From assembly GCA_016707445.1 (NCBI GenBank), contig JADJHR010000005.1, positions 496,001-560,000 of the forward strand: a stretch of DNA of 64,000 nt. Reading direction: 5' to 3'. Of the stretch, positions 7,839-17,335 are shown one piece after another. This stretch comes from Rubrivivax sp. (GTDB lineage Bacteria > Pseudomonadota > Gammaproteobacteria > Burkholderiales > Burkholderiaceae_C). Under the pieces are notes generated by a model. The model made no database searches and was not told the DNA's origin. It saw nothing but the letters and a program-made list of their open reading frames with translations. Every line of letters begins with the position of its first letter. The stretch's first letter is position 1. The translations under genes and the position numbers were made by a program.

Positions 7839-10493
7839 TCAATCCGGGCGCGAACTCGAGCGCTCCGCGGTTAGATCCCGCAGCGCCACGCCCATGTCGC
7901 GCCAATGTGCTGGGTGGCAAGTGAACAGCAAAACCTGATGCCGCTGGGCGGCGTCGAACAGCACGCGCTTCATCTGCGCCAGTCGCCGCTCGTCACTGTG
8001 CACCAGGGCGTCGTCCAGGATGATCAGGGTCGGCCGGCCGGCTTCCTTCAGCAAGTCGGCATACGCCAGGCGGCTGATGACGCCCATCTGTTCGCGTGCA
8101 CCAAAGCTGAGTGTGTCGAAGTCGCCCGCCTCCGTGCCCCGTGTGCCCGGGCGGTTGAGGGCACCGGGCACCAGGTTCTCGTCGACCTCGAGCCGCCCCA
8201 AAGGAAACAGCAGCTGCAGGTAGCGGTCGAGGTGCCTTTGCAGCGGCGCCTGCAAGCGCCGGGTGAGTGCCTGCCGGCGCAGTTCGAGCCGCTCCAGCAG
8301 AAAGTCCAGGGCTTCGGCGCGACGCTGCAGTTCATCGCGCCGGCGCAGGGTTTGCACGCTCTCGCCTTGGCGAGTGGCGAGCTCTTCTTCCAGGCCCTGC
8401 GCGCCGGCGGCGGCCAGCGCCGTCTCCAACTGCAGGATCTGACGGTCGCGGGCGTGGTGCAGACGTTCCGCTTCGTCAGCGCTGCGGCGCAGGCGTTCGA
8501 CGTCCTGTTTCAGGATGTCGGGTCGGGCCGCCGCGATGCGCGTTTCGATGGCTTCGATGGTGGTGTTGGCAGCAGCCTCCCGGGCGTTCGCCTCGACCAG
8601 TTCCAGACGTTTGGCCGACAACTCGGCCTGCAGCCGGGGGTCTGCAAGGACTGCCTGCAGCGAGTCGCGCTCCTGCCTTGCCGATTCGCGCACGCTGGCG
8701 GTGGTGGCCAGGGCCTGCCGAGCGTCCTGCAGCTGACGGCTTGCGGCCTCTGCCGCCTCATTGGATGCCTCGTGCTCGTGTTCTGCGGTCGTCAACGGCC
8801 GTACCGCCACCCCCGGCGCTGCCGGCAGCAAGGCCAATGCGGCAGAGGCCTCGATCTGCCGGGCCTGCGCCAGATCCAGATCGCCACGCAACACGTCCAG
8901 GCCCTTGGGTGCGAGCAGCTTGCGTGCCTTCTCGGCCGACGTTGCCTCGACCAGTTTCAGAGCGTGCAACTGCTCGCGCGCCTCGACCTCAGCCAGAGTG
9001 GACTGACCCACACGCTGCAGCAGCGCGCGGTGCTCATCCTGCAGTTGGGCATGCTCCTGGGCAAGCTCGGCCAGGTCGCTGCCGCCCGGGGCAATTTGCA
9101 GCTGTCCGATACCCGGGATCGTCAGGGTAGCCGGGGCGACCAGCAGCCGCTCGCACTGCCCGCTGATCGACTCGCCGGCCAACTGAACGCTCGCTCCTGC
9201 AACAAGTTCAAGACGCAGCCGGGTCGCCACCGCGGCCTGCCTGATCTCGAGCTCGGTCAGGCGCCGTTGCTGTGCTCGCAGCGTCTTCAGGTCGCCGGGT
9301 TCGATGCGCAGCAGCGTGGCCTCGCGCTGCAGCGTGGCGGCACGTTCGTGCTCGGCACTCGCGCGTTCCAACAGGGCGCCCAGCTCCGCAGTGCGCGTCT
9401 TGGCGTCGCCAAGCTGCCGGCTGAGTGTGCGGCGGTTGTCCTCCTGCCGCGCCAGCATGAGCGATTCGCGCGCAACGCGCCGACGCTGGTCGGCTGCCAT
9501 GTCGGCGCGGGCGGTTTGCTGCTCGATCGCGACGGCCTGCTCGTGCCTGGCTGCAGCGGCCGCGAGGGCGGACTCTCTGCTGGCAAGGCTGCGCTGCTGC
9601 TGCTCGGCCGCAGCAAGGCGATGCAGCAAGAGTTCCCGCAGGCCCGCGATCTGGCGCAACTTCTCGCGCTCGGCCTCGCGCTCGTTCGCCAGCGCGTCCG
9701 CGGCCTGCAGTGCCTGTTGGGCCTGCCCCTGTTCTTGCCGAAGCCGGGCCCAGGGTTGATCTCGCGCGTCCGCGGCATGCGCATCGCGAAGCTGCCGCAG
9801 CTGATCGACCTGATCGCGGTAGCTTGCAAGCGATTGTTCGAGTTCGATCACCTGCTCTTCCTGCACCTTCGCGTCGTCGATTGACTTCTGGTACTCGGCC
9901 CTGGGTTTGCCGGTACCGGTCAACAACTCGTCGCGCAGCTTGCGAACCTGGGTGACGACCTCGTCGCCGCCGCTGGCAGCGACTTCGCCCAAGGATTCGT
10001 CCAGCGCGCTGCGAAGGTGATCCGCCGCGTTGAGCACCGATTCGCGCACGGCATGGGCAGCCCCCTGCTCGATCCACAACAGCCCAGGGATCCCCCAATG
10101 CGCCTCGCGGCTTGCACCCTTGAGGGCGAACTGAAAACCCAATCGCTCGGCCATGAAATCCTCGGCCTCGACGCCTTCCAGTCGCCGCGTTCCCACCATC
10201 AGTTCGCAGCGCTTCTTCTGCAGGAAGCTCTTGGTCAGCCGGTACGGCGTGCCCTGGATCTCGAAGTCGAGCTCAACGGACGGCGTCGCCGCCGAGTCGC
10301 CATAGGGCCGCAGGTCATCGACGCTGGTGGAGCGGTGGCGCTCGAAGAAGGCAGCGCGGATGGCGCGCACCAGCGTGCTCTTGCCGGCCTCGTTGGGGCC
10401 GGTGAAGATGTTCAGGCCGGGTTCCAGGCCCTTCAGTTCGAAGGGCTCACGAAACTGCCGCAGTTCAGAGACCCGAAGGCGGCCGAGCTTCAT
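7839..10493 (-). CDS. SbcC/YhaN-like coiled-coil ATPase
   Basis: ATPase of the SMC/Rad50/SbcC class, 884 aa. The N-terminus has the Rad50-type Walker A (TGPNEAGKSTL, near residue 33). The C-terminus has the signature region (LSFGAREQM) and Walker B (LIILDDALVHSDERR), with long heptad-rich coiled coil between. No CxxC zinc-hook pair occurs in the coiled coil, unlike SbcC and Rad50, so it is closer to the YhaN type. It starts inside the stop of the phosphoesterase gene (ATGA), so the two are probably made together as a nuclease/ATPase pair for DNA-end processing. Its place at the end of a recCBD operon supports a double-strand-break role. Confidence 0.88.
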   Translation of the reverse strand: MKLGRLRVSELRQFREPFELKGLEPGLNIFTGPNEAGKSTLVRAIRAAFFERHRSTSVDDLRPYGDSAATPSVELDFEIQGTPYRLTKSFLQKKRCELMVGTRRLEGVEAEDFMAERLGFQFALKGASREAHWGIPGLLWIEQGAAHAVRESVLNAADHLRSALDESLGEVAASGGDEVVTQVRKLRDELLTGTGKPRAEYQKSIDDAKVQEEQVIELEQSLASYRDQVDQLRQLRDAHAADARDQPWARLRQEQGQAQQALQAADALANEREAEREKLRQIAGLRELLLHRLAAAEQQQRSLASRESALAAAAARHEQAVAIEQQTARADMAADQRRRVARESLMLARQEDNRRTLSRQLGDAKTRTAELGALLERASAEHERAATLQREATLLRIEPGDLKTLRAQQRRLTELEIRQAAVATRLRLELVAGASVQLAGESISGQCERLLVAPATLTIPGIGQLQIAPGGSDLAELAQEHAQLQDEHRALLQRVGQSTLAEVEAREQLHALKLVEATSAEKARKLLAPKGLDVLRGDLDLAQARQIEASAALALLPAAPGVAVRPLTTAEHEHEASNEAAEAASRQLQDARQALATTASVRESARQERDSLQAVLADPRLQAELSAKRLELVEANAREAAANTTIEAIETRIAAARPDILKQDVERLRRSADEAERLHHARDRQILQLETALAAAGAQGLEEELATRQGESVQTLRRRDELQRRAEALDFLLERLELRRQALTRRLQAPLQRHLDRYLQLLFPLGRLEVDENLVPGALNRPGTRGTEAGDFDTLSFGAREQMGVISRLAYADLLKEAGRPTLIILDDALVHSDERRLAQMKRVLFDAAQRHQVLLFTCHPAHWRDMGVALRDLTAERSSSRPD

Positions 10494-11611
10494 GCGGCCA
10501 CCGCGTTTGCGCTGCGCTCGGCGAGCAGGCTGGTCAGGATCGCGAGCGCGTCCTGTGCGCGCCGGGCGTCCACGCCGGTGGTGTCGCGCAGCTCGACGAT
10601 CACCTCGCCCAGGTAACCGTCGGCCTGCAGCGCCGCGATGTCCTCGGCTGTGGGCGTGAGCTGCAGCCCGGCCAGGTCGGTGCGCAAGGATCGCACGCGG
10701 CCTGCAGCGACGCCCAGCGCGGTCGTCAGGCGGCGATGGCCGTCCAGATCCACCTGTCCGGTCAAGGTCAGATCGAGAACGTCCTGCGCCCCGGCCTCGG
10801 CCAATGTAACCAGCACCCCGTCCAGATCGGTCGCTACGTCGATGCGATGCGCCAGTTGCCGCCAGCGGTATTGCGCGATCCGGACAGGCTTGACGCGCGG
10901 CGGCGCGCTCGGCCGATCGATCTCGACCAGCAGGGCCTGGCCTGATTCGTTGGCCTTGAAACGATCGGGCTCGGGTGTGCCGCTGTACCAGGTGCGATCG
11001 TCGATGCGCTTGGTACCGTGCCAGTCACCCAGCGCCAGATAGTCGAGTCGCGCGCGCTGCGCGCGGTCGGGCGCAATCGGGTTGGTCGAATCGATGTCCT
11101 CGGGCAAGAGGCCCTGCACCGCGCCGTGCGCCATGCCGATGCGCAGCCAGCCGATCGGGGTTTCGCGGTGGTCAAACCAGTCGGTCAGGTCGCCATGCGT
11201 GTGGCGCTGCGTCAGCGGCGCGCACAGCAGCGCAATCCGCTGGTCGGGCAGTTCGACCACCTGCGGTTCGAGCACCAGATGCACATTGGCGGGCAGCGCA
11301 TCGAGCCGCTTTGCATGGCTCCAGACGCCTTCGGCCAGCGCCGCATCGTGATTGCCCGGAATCATCACCCACGGGCCGGCATAGGGTTGCAGCGCATTGA
11401 AGAGCCGACGGATGGTGCGTGCCGACACGGTCTGCGCGTCGAACACGTCACCGGCCACCAGCACGGCGTCCACCCGCTCGTCAGCGGCCAGGCGCGCCAG
11501 CCGCTCGATGGCCGCAAAGCGTGCGTCGGCCAGTGGCACCGCGTCGTCGGGGTCAAAGCTGCCATACAGGCGGCCGATCTGCCAGTCGGCGGTGTGCAGA
11601 AGCTTGGTCAT
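10490..11611 (-). CDS. SbcD/YhaO-like DNA repair metallophosphoesterase
   Basis: Calcineurin-like phosphoesterase of 373 aa, Mre11/SbcD/YhaO class, with the motifs in order: HTADWQIG, VAGDVFD, IPGNHD, the MAHG histidine and the GDWH block. These bind two metal ions for nuclease action on DNA ends. I start at MTKLLHTADWQ (11611) because the ATG overlaps the recD stop as ATGA and the family starts here; the frame is open upstream without homology. It is coupled to the coiled-coil ATPase downstream by the same 4-nt overlap. Confidence 0.9.
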   Translation of the reverse strand: MTKLLHTADWQIGRLYGSFDPDDAVPLADARFAAIERLARLAADERVDAVLVAGDVFDAQTVSARTIRRLFNALQPYAGPWVMIPGNHDAALAEGVWSHAKRLDALPANVHLVLEPQVVELPDQRIALLCAPLTQRHTHGDLTDWFDHRETPIGWLRIGMAHGAVQGLLPEDIDSTNPIAPDRAQRARLDYLALGDWHGTKRIDDRTWYSGTPEPDRFKANESGQALLVEIDRPSAPPRVKPVRIAQYRWRQLAHRIDVATDLDGVLVTLAEAGAQDVLDLTLTGQVDLDGHRRLTTALGVAAGRVRSLRTDLAGLQLTPTAEDIAALQADGYLGEVIVELRDTTGVDARRAQDALAILTSLLAERSANAVAA

Positions 11612-13518
11612 GGGGTGTCCGTGGTCGATGCAGACTCGCGCAGACGCGCCAGCAAGCCCGAGTGTCGCTGTGTCGCAGCCGCAATGGCCGCGGCAAGCAC
11701 GCCCGGTCCGCTGCACACCGTCACGCTGCTGCGGGCGCGGGTGACGGCCGTGTAGAGCAGCTCTCGCGTCAACACGCGGCTGCGCTGTGCGGGCAGCAGC
11801 ACCAGCACCTGGTCGAACTCCGAACCCTGCGATTTGTGGACGGTCATCGCGAAGGCGGTCTCGTGCAAGGGCAGCCGCACCGGCGCCACGGCGCGCAAGC
11901 CGCCTGCAGGCTCGGGGAAAAAGACCATCAGTTCGCCGGCTTCGTCGGGCAGGGTGATGCCGATGTCGCCGTTGAAGAGCTTGAGCACGTAGTCGTTGCG
12001 CAGCACCAGGACAGGTCGGCCGGGGTACCAGGGCGAAGACTCAGCGGCATCGAAATCCCGAAGCGCGGCGCGCAGGTGTCGCTCCAGATGCAAGTTGATC
12101 GCGGTCACCCCGCGCGGCCCTTCGCGCACCGCGCACAGCACGCGAAAGCGCGCAAAGGCATCGCTGATCGCACCGCGATCGCTGGCGTCTCGGTTCACCG
12201 CGTCGATGAAGTCCGCATAGCCGGCGGCCATGCGTTGCAAGCTTGGCGACGTTGGCGCGGCGGCCCCGTCAGCGATCCATTGCACGCTGTGGTCGCTGTG
12301 CGAACCCAGCCAGTCCAGCGCCTGCTGCGCAGCGCCGGCGTTGACAAGCGACGCCAGCCGGCCGATCCCGGAGTCGCGCGCGAACCTGAAGTTCCGGTTG
12401 AACCAGACGACCGTGTCGGTCAGCGCGCTGGTCGTCAGCGGCTTGGGCGGCCGGATGCGGTCTGCGGGCGTGGTGGTCAGTGCCGACAGATCCTGCACGC
12501 AGGCCTCGCTCAGCGACGGGTCGATGCTGAGTTCGGAAAAGACGGCGCCTGACTCCACCGCAGACAGCTGATCCTTGTCGCCCAGCAGCACGATGCGGGC
12601 TGATTCCGGCACGGCCTCGAACAGCTTGGTGGCCAGCGCCAGGTCGAGCATCGACGCCTCGTCGATGACCAGGGCATCGATGGCCAGCAGATGGCCCGCG
12701 TGATGGACGAAGCCGCCTGCCGCCGTCGTGACACCGAGCAGGCGATGCACCGTGAACGACTCTGCGGGCAGCCGCGAGCGGATGACCTCGGGCAGGTGCG
12801 ATGCGCGCTGGCGGATCGCTTCGGTCATGCGCGCGGCGGCCTTGCCGGTGGGCGCCGCCAGTGCAATGCGGCAAGACGGATCGAGCTCGATCAGGCAGGC
12901 CAGCAGGTTGACCACCGTGGTTGTCTTGCCCGTGCCCGGGCCGCCACTGATGATCGTGAGCCTGCCGCGCAGCGCCAGTGCTGCGGCCAGCTTCTGCCAA
13001 TCGATGTCATCGCCCTGCAGCCGATCCTTGCTGATGTTGCTGCCGAACAGGCCGTCCAGGCGGCGCTGCAGGTTGCTGGTGTCCGCTGCGAGTTGCGATG
13101 CCGCGCCGCGCGCGCGCATCAACCGTTGTGCGAGGCGCCGCTCATAGTCGAAATGGCGGTGCAGGTAGAGCCGGTCATCACCGTCCAGGATCAGCGGCAT
13201 CGACCCTGGCACATCCGGCGTACCCACCACGCCCGATGTCAGCAGGGCCCGACGCCAGGCGGGTACGTCCGCCAGCCCGTCGGGCCCGTGCTTCAAGTGC
13301 GGCAAGTGCGGCAGGTCCTGCAGTGCCATGCAGGCATGGCCATTGCTCGTGGCCATGCTCAGCGCCGATGCCGCATGGCGGACTGCCGTCGCCACGTGTT
13401 CGGTGGCGCCCTGCGCCAGTGCCCACCGCTCGACGTGATGGGCAAAGCCTTCGGCCAGCCGTTGGTCGGCGGATTCCGGGCCCGGTGGGATGTCGGACTG
13501 TGTCATCGCCATCGTCAT
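11608..13518 (-). CDS. recD: exodeoxyribonuclease V subunit alpha
   Basis: RecD, the 5'-3' helicase subunit of RecBCD, 636 aa. Helicase motifs are present: Walker A SGGPGTGKTTT, motif II LVIDEASMLD, the later TVHKSQGSEFDQV and the terminal LYTAVTRARSSVTV. The start at 13518 (MTMAMTQSD) overlaps the restored recB stop as ATGA; two more in-frame ATGs lie 6 and 12 nt further in. The frame is open upstream into recB, but that extension is recB in another frame. Its own stop overlaps the next start as ATGA. Confidence 0.95.
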   Translation of the reverse strand: MTMAMTQSDIPPGPESADQRLAEGFAHHVERWALAQGATEHVATAVRHAASALSMATSNGHACMALQDLPHLPHLKHGPDGLADVPAWRRALLTSGVVGTPDVPGSMPLILDGDDRLYLHRHFDYERRLAQRLMRARGAASQLAADTSNLQRRLDGLFGSNISKDRLQGDDIDWQKLAAALALRGRLTIISGGPGTGKTTTVVNLLACLIELDPSCRIALAAPTGKAAARMTEAIRQRASHLPEVIRSRLPAESFTVHRLLGVTTAAGGFVHHAGHLLAIDALVIDEASMLDLALATKLFEAVPESARIVLLGDKDQLSAVESGAVFSELSIDPSLSEACVQDLSALTTTPADRIRPPKPLTTSALTDTVVWFNRNFRFARDSGIGRLASLVNAGAAQQALDWLGSHSDHSVQWIADGAAAPTSPSLQRMAAGYADFIDAVNRDASDRGAISDAFARFRVLCAVREGPRGVTAINLHLERHLRAALRDFDAAESSPWYPGRPVLVLRNDYVLKLFNGDIGITLPDEAGELMVFFPEPAGGLRAVAPVRLPLHETAFAMTVHKSQGSEFDQVLVLLPAQRSRVLTRELLYTAVTRARSSVTVCSGPGVLAAAIAAATQRHSGLLARLRESASTTDTP

Positions 13519-16500
13519 GCGAGCACCTCGACCGGCCCGAACAGCGCTGACAGGCTTTCGATCACAGCCGGGGTGGGGCGATGAAAGAACAAGCCGGTCG
13601 GCAAGCCTTCTTCGGTCGTCCAGCCGGGACGAACGCCGCGCACGAACAGGTAGAGCACGCCGCCGAAGTACCGCTCCGGTCGATAGTCGGGCAGCCTGCG
13701 CTTCAGGTAGCGATCCAGTGCCACGCTGTACAGCAGGTACTGCAGGTGGTAGCCCTGTTCGGCCATCACCTTGGCTAGCGGCGCCCTGGCGTAGTCGGTC
13801 GGCGTGTGTCGCCGAGGTGGTTCGACTTCCAATCCAGGATGAAGAAGCGCCCGTCGTGCTCGAACACCAGGTCGATGAAGCCTTTGAGGAAACCCCGCAA
13901 CGCCGTGAAGGCCAGCCTGGGCACGGCATAGCCGAAGCTCGAGAGCCTCTCGTTGAGGGCCGCTGCCTCCAGGCGATGCGACGGCAAGTGGAACTCCAGT
14001 TCGGTCAGGCGCCGGTTGAGCGGCAGGTCGGAAAGCACCAAGGGCCGGTTCGTGCCCACGGGCAAGGCGGTGGCAAGCACATCGGCCAGCATGCCTTGCA
14101 GCATGCGTACATGTTGTGCCTGCCACAGGTCAGAATTCGATGCGGGGCCGCTGTCGACTGCCGGCCCATCTGCGTGCAAGCTGCGCAGGGCTGCCGTGAT
14201 GGCCGAGGGCCAGCCTGCAGGGTTGCTGAAGTCGATCCGCTCGAAGACCGAATGCAGGCAGACGCCCGCCGCCGGGCCACGCGGAAAGCGAAGGATGTCG
14301 TCGTCGTCGAGCCGCACTGCCGTTGTCGTGGCGGAAGCTTCCGTGGGACCGACGCGCAGATCGTGGTCGGCAGCGGCTTGTTCATGCGTGGCGCTGCTTT
14401 CCCAGCCGCTGACCAGCCCGCTGTAGCTGCCGATCCACCAGCCTGGAGGCATGTGTCGTGGCGGGGTCAGCGCTTCGAACATTTCAGGCAAGGGCCTTGT
14501 CGCAGGCACTGGTGTTCCCGATTCAATGGGCAACGGGGAGACGGCCAGATGGGGGCCGGCGCGGGTGGCCAGGCGATGCCAGGCAGCGGCGATCGTGGCC
14601 GGGTCGTTCTTGCTCTCGAACCAGGCCGGTGGCGACTGGCCGGCGCCTGCGACAAGCCAGTTCAAGAGGCTGTGTGTGCTCTCCGTGGCGCTGGTGCTCT
14701 TTCCCTTGACCCGGTAGCAACCCGCCACCAGAACGCATCGGTGCACCGCGCGAGTCAGTGCCACGTAGATCAGGCGCAGCGACTCGGCCGAGGCTTCCAG
14801 CTTGACGCGGGCCTTGACATCGGCCTCGTCGAACTCGCCCTCGAAATCCTTGCAGTAGTCGATGACGGCGTGGCCGTCATCATCGTGGTACTCGACACCG
14901 TCCAGCCCGTCGGGGAACCCACCCAGGCGCCCATTCCAGAGGAACGGACAGAACACGATGTCGTATTCGAGCCCCTTGGATTTGTGGATGGTGACGATCT
15001 GTACCAGGTTCTGGTCGGATTCCAGCCGAAGCTGCGTCGCGTCGTCGGCGCGCTCGTCACGCCCTTGTTCCTGCAGCCAGCGCAGCAGTGCGTCAGGCGC
15101 AGGGTGGGCAGCAGCGGCCTGATGCAGGCACTCGATCAGGTGCAGAAGATTCGTCAGTCGCCGTTCACCGTCGCCACGCACCAGCATGCGCTCGGCCACG
15201 TGCTCGGCCGCCAGCCACTGGCGCAACATGAAGCCGACACCGCGCTGCAGCCAGGTTTCGCGGTAGCTGACGAAGCGCTGCACCGTGGCGAGCAGCTTGG
15301 ACTCGTCACCGATCAGCGCATCGACGGCGGCCGCGTCCAGGCCCATCGCCTCGGTGCAGAGCGCGGTCTTCAGCCGTCCTTCGCGCGCAGGCTCCAACAC
15401 CGCAGCCAGCACACGATCAAGTTCCTCGGCGTCAGGGCTGCGGAAGATGCTCGCCTGCGACAACTCGACACTGCCGACATCGAGCATCGAGAGCGCCTGC
15501 CGTACAAGACTGCCCTCGGCGTGGCTGCGCACCAGTACCGCGACATCGCCGGCGCGCAGGGGCTTGCCGTCCAGCGTGATCTCGCCGCGCTGGGCCGCGG
15601 CCAGCAGCCGCGCAATCTCGGTGGTGATGGCCTGGACCACGGCCTGCTGGGCGTCCTTCTTCATCATCGGCACGCCGCTTGCCGCGTCATTCGGCAGCGT
15701 CCACACCTGCAGCGGCGCGCGCGGCTGCGTGGCATCGACAAGCACCTTGCGGGACTTGGTGCCCAGGCCCACCTTTCGATAGTCGAGCCCGGGCAGCATG
15801 AAGGCTTGCGGGTTGGCGCAGAACAGGCCGTTCAAGGCATCGAGCAGCGGGCCGGTCGAGCGCTGGTTGTCCACCAGGGTGTACTCGGCGGAGGATTGCG
15901 CGCGTGCCTGCAGGTAGGTGTGCAGGTCGGCGTTGCGAAAACTGTAGATCGCCTGCTTGGGGTCGCCGACCAGGAAGAGCGGGTGGGTGCCAGCGCCGTA
16001 GACCGTCTTGAAGATGGCGAACTGCAGCGGGTCGGTGTCCTGGAACTCGTCGATCAGCGCCACCGGGAAGCGTTCCCGCAGCAAGCCAGCGAGCCAGGGT
16101 GCGTCGCCACCCGTCAGGCGTTCGTGCAGGTTGAACAGCATGTCGTCGAACGCCACGACGCGCCGCTGGCGCTTGCCCGCGCGCAGTGCCGCGCCGGCTT
16201 GCGCCAACAGATCCCGCAACAAGCGCAGCCGGGCGATCTTGACCGCCTGCCCAGCGCTGGCCCTGACGTCGAGCAGCGTTTGCGCAGCATCGAAGAACGC
16301 GTGCGATGGGGTGGTCTGCGACTTCTTGGTGCCTGCCTGCAGCCGGGCCTGGCCAAGCAGATCGATCTTTTCCGGCTCGACTTCCAGCGCGGCCACGGCG
16401 TCGTGGCCTTGCAGCACGGTGTCCCAAGCTGACGCCGCGTCGGTGAGCGAGTCAGCCTTGTAGATGTTGGCCTTGAGCGCCGGCAGGGCGGCGAGGACGG

Positions 16501-17335
16501 ACTGCACGATGGTTTCTCGCTCGCTCAGCCATATGGCACGCGCTGTGGCATGTGCCGTGCTCAAGGCTACGGTGTCGACGTCTGCTACCGAATCAATGCC
16601 TTCAATGCCGCGAGGCCACTTGGGCGTGGCGGTCGACTTGGCCAGGTGCCGCTTCAGCAACCTGGCGAACTTCTCGGGCGAGTCCTTGCGCTTGACCAGG
16701 TGGGTAGCCAGAGCGGGACTGAGGGTGTCGCCTGCGACCCGGCGGCGCCAGAAGTCGTTGGCCGCCTCCTGGACCAACTCGCTGTCGTCCTGAAGCAGTT
16801 CCATCGCCATCGGCATCTGCGCCGTGAACGGGGTGTCCGACAAGGCGCGCTGGCAGAAGCCGTGAATGGTGAAGATCGCGGCTTCATCGAAGGTGGCCAA
16901 TGCGAGTTCGAGGCGCGTGACCATCTCGGCATCATCGAGCCGCCGCGCGCTTCTGAGCGTGCCGACCAGCCGCGGCACGAAGGGATCGCCCGCCGCGCTG
17001 GCGCCGCCGTGCAGGAAGGCCAGCGTATCCACGATGCGCTGGCGGATGCGCTCACGCAGCTCGGCCGTGGCGGCTTTGGTGAAGGTCACGACGAGGATGC
17101 CTTGCACCTCGAGCCGCCGCTCGAGCAGCAGGCGAAGGTACAGGCCGCAGATGTTCCAGGTCTTGCCGGTGCCGGCCGACGCTTCGATCAGGCTGATGCC
17201 GTCGAGCGGGCAGCTGAAGACGTCGAGCTCGCTGACCGAGAGCCCCCCGGGCCCGACTGCGCCTGGCCCGCTTCTCGCGGGGGTCGACGAGATTTGCGGC
17301 GGCCCGGCATTGTCTTGGGACGTGCTGGAGTTCAT
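13515..17335 (-). pseudogene. recB: exodeoxyribonuclease V subunit beta, apparent frameshift in the nuclease domain
   Basis: RecB, the 3'-5' helicase and nuclease subunit. The N-terminus has Walker A (EASAGTGKTWN), then the DEFQDTDP motif, TIHKSKGLEYD and the nuclease motif DWKSN. The frame that starts at 17335 runs only to 13775 (1186 aa) and ends with nonsense just after DWKSNHLGDT. The expected C-terminus, including YHLQYLLYSVALDRYL and FGGVLYLFVRG, continues in another frame to a stop at 13515. The break coincides with a GTGTGT tract at 13804-13809 (ACACAC on the coding strand), and removing one AC restores about 1272 aa. The restored stop overlaps recD by ATGA, which argues the ancestral gene was intact. 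A sequencing error is possible. Confidence 0.88.

Noticed and set aside
7905..9884. A 659-codon + strand frame opposite the coiled-coil ATPase
   Set aside because: Low-complexity shadow of the ATPase coiled coil; no family features or ribosome site.
13490..16432. A 980-codon open frame on the + strand opposite recB
   Set aside because: It mirrors recB codons in high-GC DNA, contains no domain and is rich in Arg/Gln/Gly shadow sequence. recB on the other strand is unmistakable.
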